From assembly GCA_947475855.1 (NCBI GenBank), contig CANJPN010000430.1, forward strand, positions 1-5,641: DNA of 5,641 nt. The letters run 5' to 3'. Shown here piece by piece: positions 1 through 4,543 of the stretch. The position numbers and the translations under genes were made by a program. How positions within the stretch are numbered: the stretch's first letter is position 1; each line of letters starts with the position of its first letter. The notes under the pieces were generated by a model. The model made no database searches. It was given only the letters and a program-made list of their open reading frames with translations, and was not told where the DNA came from. Source of the stretch: Bradyrhizobiaceae bacterium. Its GTDB lineage: Bacteria > Pseudomonadota > Alphaproteobacteria > Rhizobiales > Hyphomicrobiaceae.

Positions 1-105
1 AACCTGATGCGCTCGACCAAAGCGACTGCGAGCTTGAAAGTACGAAGAAAAAAAGCGGCATGGAACACCGGCTACCTTGCCGACGTCCTACGGGGAGCCG
101 CCTGA
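1..105 (+). CDS. Possible C-terminal tail of an off-window gene
   Basis: Reading frame 1 is open from the window edge to a TGA at 103-105. It would encode 34 residues ending in ...GYLADVLRGAA, with a Lys/Arg-rich stretch (KVRRKK) near the middle. The first dozen codons mostly have G or C at position 3, like the real genes here, but the A-rich part does not. If real, the gene is convergent with galE and the stops are 46 bases apart. No domain is recognisable. The A-run inside it can equally be read as the T-run of a leftward terminator. This is a weak call. Confidence 0.2.
   Translation, partial: NLMRSTKATASLKVRRKKAAWNTGYLADVLRGAA
48..82 (-). terminator. Possible Rho-independent terminator of galE
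   Basis: Read on the minus strand, 70 bases past the galE stop, the sequence has CGGCA (82-78), an 18-base loop and TGCCG (60-56), then one C and seven T (54-48). The order of stem then U-tract fits an intrinsic terminator. The stem has only 5 pairs and the loop is long, so it may be weak. A second small hairpin (TCCCC-N6-GGGGA, 121-136) lies between it and the galE stop. Confidence 0.3.
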
Positions 106-151
106 ATGCTTTCAAGCGATTCCCCTGCGACGGGGACGCGTCCGCGCAGGT

Positions 152-1165
152 CTACGCCCCCACAGCCATCGCCGGCGCATTCCGCTTGGAGTGCGACAGC
201 CGGTCTTCCCACTCGAGTGCGTGCCGCACGATCTGCTCGAGGTCGTCGTGCTGGGGTTGCCAGCCGAGCTGCGTGCGGATCTTGGTGCTGTCGGCGACGA
301 TTTCCGGCGGATCGCCGGGCCGGCGCGGCGAAGTCCGAACGTTGAAATTGACGCCCGAGGCGCGTTTGACGGCCTCGATCACCTCGAACACCGTGAAACC
401 GTGGCTGTAGCCGCAGTTGAACACATCCGACTTCGCCCCGGACCGCAGATGCGTCAGCGCCGACATGTGCGCACGCGCCAGATCCTTGACGTGGATGTAG
501 TCGCGGATGCACGTGCCGTCGCGCGTCGGATAGTCGGTGCCGAACACGTCCATGGCCGGCCGCTTGCCCAGCGCTGTTTCGCAGGCGACCTTGATGAGAT
601 GCGTCGCCCCCTTGGTCGATTGGCCCGTGCGGCCGCGCGGATCGGCACCGGCCACATTGAAGTACCGCAGCGCCACATGGCGGAAGTCGTGCGCGATCGA
701 GGTGTCGCGCAACATGATCTCGGTCATCAGTTTGGACGAGCCGTAGGGCGACATCGGCTTGAGGTGCGTCGTCTCCTGCACCGGCATTTCGCGCGGCGCG
801 CCATAGACCGCCGCCGTCGAGGAAAAGATGAAGTTCTTCACGCCGCTCGCCACCGCCGCCGCGATCAGTGACCGCGACTTCACGGTATTGTTGAAGTAGT
901 AGCCGAGCGGGTCGGCGACCGACTCCGGCACCACGATCGAACCGGCGAAGTGGATGATCGCCTCGACGCTATGCTTGCGCACCAATTCCTTCACGAGCGC
1001 TTCGTCGCCGATGTCGCCGACCACCAGCCGAGCATCGCCTGGAATGGCCCAGTGAAAGCCTGTCGTCAGGTTGTCGAGCACGACGACGCTTTCGCCGGCA
1101 TCGGCCAGCTCATACACCATGTGACTGCCGATGTACCCGCAGCCGCCGGTGACCAAAATGCTCAT
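152..1165 (-). CDS. galE: UDP-glucose 4-epimerase GalE
   Basis: A 337-residue cytosolic NAD-dependent epimerase that interconverts UDP-glucose and UDP-galactose (Leloir pathway; precursor supply for exopolysaccharide and LPS). It is an extended short-chain dehydrogenase/reductase. The Rossmann dinucleotide motif TGGCGYIGSH is at residues 6-15, IHFAG at 71-75, the SSTAAVYG segment at 115-122 with the catalytic Ser/Thr, and the catalytic pair Tyr141/Lys145 in SPYGSSK. RYFNVAGADP (167-176) and RDYIHVKDLA (221-230) are classic GalE blocks, and RRPGDPP (281-287) leads into the sugar-binding end. Length matches the family (about 330-340). The ATG at 1165 is preceded by AAAGGG (minus strand, 1179-1174) with an 8-base spacer, and the Rossmann motif begins at once, so the start is secure. 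The gene is divergent from galU, whose product feeds it. By eye-alignment with E. coli GalE, the residue matching the specificity-setting Tyr299 is Ile289, so some activity on N-acetylated or other UDP-sugars cannot be excluded. Confidence 0.95.
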   Translation of the reverse strand: MSILVTGGCGYIGSHMVYELADAGESVVVLDNLTTGFHWAIPGDARLVVGDIGDEALVKELVRKHSVEAIIHFAGSIVVPESVADPLGYYFNNTVKSRSLIAAAVASGVKNFIFSSTAAVYGAPREMPVQETTHLKPMSPYGSSKLMTEIMLRDTSIAHDFRHVALRYFNVAGADPRGRTGQSTKGATHLIKVACETALGKRPAMDVFGTDYPTRDGTCIRDYIHVKDLARAHMSALTHLRSGAKSDVFNCGYSHGFTVFEVIEAVKRASGVNFNVRTSPRRPGDPPEIVADSTKIRTQLGWQPQHDDLEQIVRHALEWEDRLSHSKRNAPAMAVGA

Positions 1166-1255
1166 GTATTCAGCCCTTTATCATCATCCAAGATGCCGCT
1201 CCGGGAGTACCCCCCCCAGTGAGAAGATCTGTACCAAGACCGTCGTTAAGCCCGG

Positions 1256-1284
1256 TAATTAGCCAAAAGCGTGCACGTCCACAA
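1256..1284 (-). promoter_or_regulatory. Weak candidate galE promoter
   Basis: On the minus strand, TTGTGG (1284-1279) is followed after 17 bases by TAATTA (1261-1256). Spacing is ideal but both boxes deviate from TTGACA/TATAAT. It would give a galE leader of about 80 bases containing the G8 run. No better pair was seen in this gap. Confidence 0.2.
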
Positions 1285-1314
1285 TGTGCCTGTCACCGTT
1301 CATGAAACGTGAAT

Positions 1315-1342
1315 GTGACCTGGGTTAATGTCACCCTATATC
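1315..1342 (+). promoter_or_regulatory. Candidate galU promoter
   Basis: GTGACC (1315-1320, 4 of 6 matches to TTGACA) is followed after 16 bases by TATATC (1337-1342). The overlapping CTATAT at 1336-1341 resembles the -10 box described for alphaproteobacterial housekeeping promoters. A start near 1349 would leave a leader of about 135 bases before the galU ATG. The -10 sits in the middle of the inverted repeat 1319-1353. Confidence 0.35.
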
Positions 1343-1353
1343 ACCAACCCAGG
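1319..1353. repeat. Perfect 8-bp inverted repeat around the galU -10 box
   Basis: CCTGGGTT (1319-1326) and AACCCAGG (1346-1353) are exact reverse complements separated by 19 bases. The pair is centred on the CTATAT box, so it may be an operator for a dimeric regulator of galU, galE or both. As RNA it would be an 8-bp stem with a large loop. It has no following T-run, which argues against a terminator. Confidence 0.5.
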
Positions 1354-1468
1354 GCGCCCAATACAACCCGATTTGCGAGAGTGATTTCCAAACGCGCCAG
1401 TCAGTCGGCTGGCCGTCATGGCTCCACCGCTCATTGCAACCACAGCACCGAAAACGACACGCAATTCC

Positions 1469-1473
1469 GGAGA
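1469..1473 (+). promoter_or_regulatory. galU ribosome binding site that decides the start
   Basis: GGAGA lies 10 bases before the ATG at 1484. The in-frame ATG at 1418 has no purine-rich sequence ahead of it, and the 22 extra residues it would add (Thr/Pro-rich) do not resemble a GalU N-terminus. The site therefore supports the 1484 start. Confidence 0.6.
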
Positions 1474-1483
1474 TAGCAGACCC

Positions 1484-2371
1484 ATGACCACGTCCAAGCG
1501 TCGGCTCCGCAAGGCAGTTTTTCCCGTCGCTGGCCTCGGCACCCGTTTCCTGCCCGCCACCAAGGCGATGCCCAAGGAAATGCTGACGGTCGTCGACCGC
1601 CCCGTCATCCAGCACGTTGTCGACGAGGCCCGCGCGGCCGGCATCGAGCACTTCATATTCATCACCGGACGCAACAAGGGCGTCATCGAGGACCACTTCG
1701 ACAGCATGTTCGAACTGGAACAGACGCTGATGCAACGCGGCAAGAAGAACGAGCTGGAGCTGCTGGCCCGCGACCTTCCCGAGGCCGGGCAGACGAGCTT
1801 CACCCGCCAGCAGGCCCCCCTCGGCCTCGGTCACGCAGTCTGGTGCGCCCGCGAACTGGTCGGAAACGAGCCTTTCGCCCTGCTGCTACCGGACATGCTG
1901 CATTCCGCAACAAAGCCGTGCCTCGCCGAGATGATCGAGGCCTATGAGGCACACGGCGGCAACCACATCGCCGTCTCACCGGTCCCGCAGGATCAGACGC
2001 ACCTTTACGGCATCGCAGGTGTCGAAGACGCCAAAGCCAAAGTGTCGCGCATCACGAAGATGGTCGAAAAGCCGCCGCGCGGCACCGCTCCGTCGAACCT
2101 GCACATTTCAGGCCGCTATATCCTCCAGCCCGAGATCTTCGAATTGCTCGGCAAGCAGACCACGGGCGCCGGCGGCGAGATTCAGCTCACCGATTCGATG
2201 ATCACCCTTGGCGAGCGTCCCGGCCAGACGTTCCACGCCGTCCGCTTCGACGGCCAGATCTACGACTGCGGCTCCAAGATCGGCTTCCTCATGGCCAACA
2301 TCGCCTACGCGCTGGCCCGCGATGACCTTGCACCGGCACTGAAGTCGGAACTGCGTAAGCTGCTGGGATGA
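1484..2371 (+). CDS. galU: UTP-glucose-1-phosphate uridylyltransferase GalU
   Basis: A 295-residue cytosolic nucleotidyltransferase that makes UDP-glucose and pyrophosphate from UTP and glucose-1-phosphate, the entry point to UDP-sugars for exopolysaccharide, LPS and osmoregulated glucans. The N-terminal signature PVAGLGTRFLPATKAMPKEM covers residues 14-33, with Arg21 and Lys31 in the usual nucleotide/phosphate-binding positions. GRNK is at 62-65, GLGHAVWCA at 114-122, the metal-binding Asp137 in LLPDML (134-139), VEKP at 194-197 in the glucose-1-phosphate site, GGEIQLTD at 230-237 and YDCGSK at 260-265. Length is normal for bacterial GalU (about 290-300). The start at 1484 is chosen over the in-frame ATG at 1418 because it has GGAGA at a good distance and because the family motif normally begins 10-15 residues in. 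Divergent galE uses its product. The 94-base gap to the next gene and the lack of a strong terminator allow read-through. Confidence 0.95.
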   Translation: MTTSKRRLRKAVFPVAGLGTRFLPATKAMPKEMLTVVDRPVIQHVVDEARAAGIEHFIFITGRNKGVIEDHFDSMFELEQTLMQRGKKNELELLARDLPEAGQTSFTRQQAPLGLGHAVWCARELVGNEPFALLLPDMLHSATKPCLAEMIEAYEAHGGNHIAVSPVPQDQTHLYGIAGVEDAKAKVSRITKMVEKPPRGTAPSNLHISGRYILQPEIFELLGKQTTGAGGEIQLTDSMITLGERPGQTFHAVRFDGQIYDCGSKIGFLMANIAYALARDDLAPALKSELRKLLG

Positions 2372-2427
2372 CCTGGAAAGGCCGGAGGCGAAGGGCCCGG
2401 CTGTTGGATGAGATGTCGGCCTCGATA

Positions 2428-2456
2428 TTGGCAACTGGTGCGAGAGCGCCTAATAC
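2428..2456 (+). promoter_or_regulatory. Candidate promoter of the HAD gene, near-leaderless
   Basis: TTGGCA (2428-2433, 5 of 6 matches to TTGACA) is followed after exactly 17 bases by TAATAC (2451-2456, 3 of 6 matches to TATAAT). Transcription would begin about 2462-2465, at or next to the ATG at 2466. No Shine-Dalgarno precedes that ATG (the stretch before it is pyrimidine-rich), which fits a leaderless mRNA. Confidence 0.35.
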
Positions 2457-2462
2457 GCTCTC
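2442..2462. repeat. Perfect 7-bp inverted repeat ahead of the HAD gene
   Basis: GAGAGCG (2442-2448), loop CCTAATA, CGCTCTC (2456-2462) end three bases before the ATG. As DNA the repeat covers the putative -10 box and could be an operator. As RNA in a galU read-through transcript, it would be a stable hairpin occupying the position where a ribosome binding site is expected. Confidence 0.5.
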
Positions 2463-2465
2463 CTC

Positions 2466-3329
2466 ATGAACCAGACATCAGCCGCCGCCCCTGTCCCCAT
2501 CGTCACCTCGATCGAGCCGTTTCTCGGCGGCATCGAAGCCTGGATCTGCGACATCTGGGGCGTCGTCCACAATGGGTTGGCGGCGTTCCCGACAGCCGTC
2601 GACGCCTGCGTCAGATTTCGCCAGCGCGGTGGCACCGTAATCCTGCTGACCAACGCCCCTCGTCCTGCTCCCGCGATCGAGGAGCAACTCGCCAAGCTCA
2701 AGGTCCCGCGCGACGCCTGGGATGCCGTTCTGACCTCCGGCGACCTGACGCTGAGCCTGATCGCCCAGCACCGCGACCAGCCGCTGAGCCATCTCGGCCC
2801 CGACCGCGATCGCGGTCTGTTCGAAGGCCAGCGTCTCACCATGGTCGGCCTGGAAGACGCCCGCGCCATCGTCTGCTCCGGCCTGTTCGACGATGAACGC
2901 GAGACGGCGGAGGACTATCGCGAGCGCCTGACCGGCCCCGCCGGCCGCGGCGTGCCTCTGATCTGCGCCAACCCGGACATCACCGTCGCACGCGGCGACC
3001 GCGTGATCCCGTGCGCCGGTGCAATAGCGGCGCTCTACGAGAACCTCGGCGGCCCCGTGATCTACGCCGGAAAGCCCTATTTGCCGGTCTATGACCGCGC
3101 CTTCGAGATGATCGCGGCCGCACGTGGCAAGCCTGTCACCAAGGCAGCAACGCTTGGTATCGGTGATGGTATCAACACCGACGTTCGCGGCGCCCTGACC
3201 GCCGGCATAAGGCCGGTTCTCGTCGCCAGCCCGGTGCACCTCCCTACGCTGACCGAAGCGACCCTCGCGCATGCAGTCGCGCCCCTCCACGGCCGGCCAA
3301 TCGCGGCAATGTCCGCGCTTGCCTGGTAG
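2466..3329 (+). CDS. HAD-superfamily class IIA hydrolase, TIGR01459-like
   Basis: A 287-residue soluble protein of the haloacid dehalogenase superfamily, class IIA (NagD-like cap). Motif I is DIWGVVHNG at residues 29-37 with nucleophile Asp29. Motif II is LLTNAP (60-65, Thr62). The cap spans roughly 75-195. Motif III is Lys203 in YAGKPY, and motif IV is GIGDGINTDVRGA (231-243) with Asp234 and Asp239 for Mg2+. The second Asp of the usual DxD motif I, the general acid/base of HAD phosphatases, is Trp31. From memory this DxWG form is typical of the TIGR01459 family, whose substrate is unknown. The ATG at 2466 is the only reasonable start: the nucleophile lies 28 residues in and no other Met precedes it, although there is no Shine-Dalgarno. 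The gene lies 94 bases after galU, and nothing shows that it acts on UDP-sugars. A phosphatase of a small phosphometabolite is the safest guess. Confidence 0.88.
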   Translation: MNQTSAAAPVPIVTSIEPFLGGIEAWICDIWGVVHNGLAAFPTAVDACVRFRQRGGTVILLTNAPRPAPAIEEQLAKLKVPRDAWDAVLTSGDLTLSLIAQHRDQPLSHLGPDRDRGLFEGQRLTMVGLEDARAIVCSGLFDDERETAEDYRERLTGPAGRGVPLICANPDITVARGDRVIPCAGAIAALYENLGGPVIYAGKPYLPVYDRAFEMIAAARGKPVTKAATLGIGDGINTDVRGALTAGIRPVLVASPVHLPTLTEATLAHAVAPLHGRPIAAMSALAW

Positions 3330-3400
3330 TCTGGAAGTCCCGCCAGTCGCTCAATTCCCGCCTTCTCCGACCTGACATCTGTGCGCCGGCACATCCATCA

Positions 3401-3409
3401 TGGTATAAA
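3401..3409 (+). promoter_or_regulatory. Extended -10 promoter candidate for the HtrA-like gene
   Basis: TGGTATAAA matches the extended -10 form TGnTATAAT at all but the last base. No -35 box stands at the right distance (CTGACA at 3372-3377 is 26 bases away), which extended -10 promoters can tolerate. It predicts a leader of about 60 bases. A short inverted repeat TGTGC-N4-GCACA (3380-3393) lies just upstream, and GGACC-N10-GGTCC (3421-3440) lies inside the leader. Confidence 0.3.
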
Positions 3410-3474
3410 GCCCACCGGACGGACCGTCGCTAGAGGGTCCATTGGGGGGCTGAATTTCGGCAAGTGAGGCAGTC

Positions 3475-4455
3475 GTGCAACCACAGCGCGAGGATTTCGG
3501 ATACGACCTCGATCGGGCGCTGACGACCGTCGTCGGCATCAAGGCGATTGTTCCACCCGATGCGTTCACGGCAGAAACGCTGGGCACCGAACGGACAGGC
3601 AGCGGCGTCCTGATCGGCGATCGCGGCCTTGTCCTGACCATCGGTTATCTCATCACCGAGGCGGAGAAGGTTTGGATCACGCTCAGCGGCGGCCGCGCAA
3701 TCGAAGGCCATGTATTGGGCTACGATCAGGAAACCGGCTTCGGCCTCGTCCAGGCGCTGGCGCGCATCGAAACACCATTCCTCAAGCTCGGCAGCTCCGC
3801 ATCCGTGCGTGTGGGCGAACCCGTCGTTGTGGCAGCCGCTGGTGGCCGCCAGCGCGCGATCGTCGCCAAGATCCGGGACAAGCGGGAATTCTCCGGCTAC
3901 TGGGAATACGTCCTGGACGAAGCGATCTTCACAGCTCCCGCACATCCGACGTGGAGCGGCACCGCGGTCATCGACGCGAGCGGCGAACTCATCGGCATCG
4001 GCTCGCTGCAGCTTCAACAGCAAGGTAAAGCCGGCAGCAGCACCAACATTTCCGCCAGCGCGCCACGCTCGCCGCAGGCAGTCGACGTCAATATGGCCGT
4101 TCCCATCGACCTGTTGAAACCGATCCTCGAAGATCTGCAGATGCTCGGAAAACGCCAAGGCCCCGCGCGCCCATGGCTCGGCGTCTTCGCGACGGAAGTC
4201 GGCGAACGCATCGTCATCGCCGGCATTTCCGGACGAGGACCAGCGCGCAAGTCCGACATCCGCCCCGGCGACATCGTGTTGAGCGTCGGCGACGCGGAAG
4301 TGAATTCATTGGCCTCGTTCTTCAAGGCGATATGGGCGCAAGGCGAAGCCGGCGTCGAGATCCCGATGATGCTCAACCGCAACGGCCGCACGCTCAACAT
4401 GCGCGTGAAATCCGCCGACCGCGCTCGCCTGCTCAAAGGCCCGATCGTCCACTGA
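3475..4455 (+). CDS. HtrA-like trypsin-fold/PDZ protein, probable pseudoprotease
   Basis: A 326-residue protein with an HtrA/DegP-like (S1C) trypsin-fold domain at about 15-185 and one PDZ domain at about 232-318. HtrA landmarks align by eye: GSGVLI (42-47), LGSSASVRVGEPVVV (105-119), SGTAVIDASGELIGIGS (161-177), and WLGV (234-237), the carboxylate-binding loop of the PDZ. The catalytic triad looks broken. DegP TNNHVV aligns with TIGYLI (55-60), putting Tyr58 where His should be. DegP SDIALI aligns with TGFGLV (87-92), putting Gly88 in place of Asp. Ser161 in WSGTA remains. There is no signal peptide or membrane segment, so the protein is probably cytosolic, unlike most HtrA proteases. The start is GTG at 3475, with GAGG at 3466-3469 and an in-frame stop at 3451-3453 that rules out a longer N-terminus with a signal sequence. 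The frame is intact with gene-like codon use, so this is not decay. It probably binds peptides or C-termini rather than cutting them. I recall close relatives annotated as S1C serine proteases but cannot verify that here. Confidence 0.85.
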   Translation: MQPQREDFGYDLDRALTTVVGIKAIVPPDAFTAETLGTERTGSGVLIGDRGLVLTIGYLITEAEKVWITLSGGRAIEGHVLGYDQETGFGLVQALARIETPFLKLGSSASVRVGEPVVVAAAGGRQRAIVAKIRDKREFSGYWEYVLDEAIFTAPAHPTWSGTAVIDASGELIGIGSLQLQQQGKAGSSTNISASAPRSPQAVDVNMAVPIDLLKPILEDLQMLGKRQGPARPWLGVFATEVGERIVIAGISGRGPARKSDIRPGDIVLSVGDAEVNSLASFFKAIWAQGEAGVEIPMMLNRNGRTLNMRVKSADRARLLKGPIVH

Positions 4456-4520
4456 CCTTTCCCCTTTTTTCCTTCCCACTTGCGGGGGAAGTGGCGCGCA
4501 GCGCCGCTGGGGGGGAAAGG
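4456..4520. repeat. GC-rich palindromic element between convergent genes
   Basis: CCTTTCCCC (4456-4464) and GGGGAAAGG (4512-4520) are exact 9-bp reverse complements. They enclose two smaller hairpins: CCACTT-N7-AAGTGG (4476-4494) and GGCGC-N3-GCGCC (4493-4505). The first arm begins directly after the TGA of the HtrA-like gene. The nested form, with CTTGCGGGGG and GGCGCGCAGCGCC cores, resembles dispersed REP-like palindromes common between genes of Rhizobiales. It may also act as a bidirectional transcription barrier. Confidence 0.55.
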
Positions 4521-4543
4521 AAAACGTCAGCCTCCCCTACCTA

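Larger units (their letters stand above)
1166..1483. other. Divergent galE-galU intergenic regulatory region
   Basis: These 318 bases between two divergent start codons contain no convincing gene. They hold a run of eight C (1210-1217; eight G in the galE leader), a weak galE promoter candidate (1256-1284), GTCAC/GTGAC half-sites at 1292-1296, 1315-1319 and 1330-1334, and a perfect 8-bp inverted repeat (1319-1326 with 1346-1353) around a CTATAT box. A hairpin GCCAG-N8-CTGGC (1396-1413) falls in the expected galU leader, and the galU Shine-Dalgarno is at 1469-1473. This density of symmetry suggests regulator binding or a structured leader. Confidence 0.6.

Noticed and set aside
77..871. Long open frame on the plus strand opposite galE
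   Set aside because: It lies antisense to an unambiguous galE, is Arg/His-rich with no recognisable domain, and is the usual shadow frame of a GC-rich gene.
1418..1483. Upstream in-frame ATG extending GalU by 22 residues
   Set aside because: No Shine-Dalgarno precedes it, the extension is Thr/Pro-rich and unlike GalU N-termini, and the ATG at 1484 has GGAGA at a normal distance.
2381..2401. GCCGG-N11-CCGGC hairpin after galU as a terminator
   Set aside because: The stem is short and no T-run follows, so it is not a convincing intrinsic terminator; read-through from galU remains possible.
2478..3290. Minus-strand open frame opposite the HAD gene
   Set aside because: It is fully overlapped by a gene with all HAD motifs; its low-complexity Gly/Ala/Arg composition indicates a shadow.
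3430..4158. Minus-strand open frame opposite the HtrA-like gene
   Set aside because: The opposite strand encodes recognisable trypsin-fold blocks; this frame has no motif and no supporting start site.
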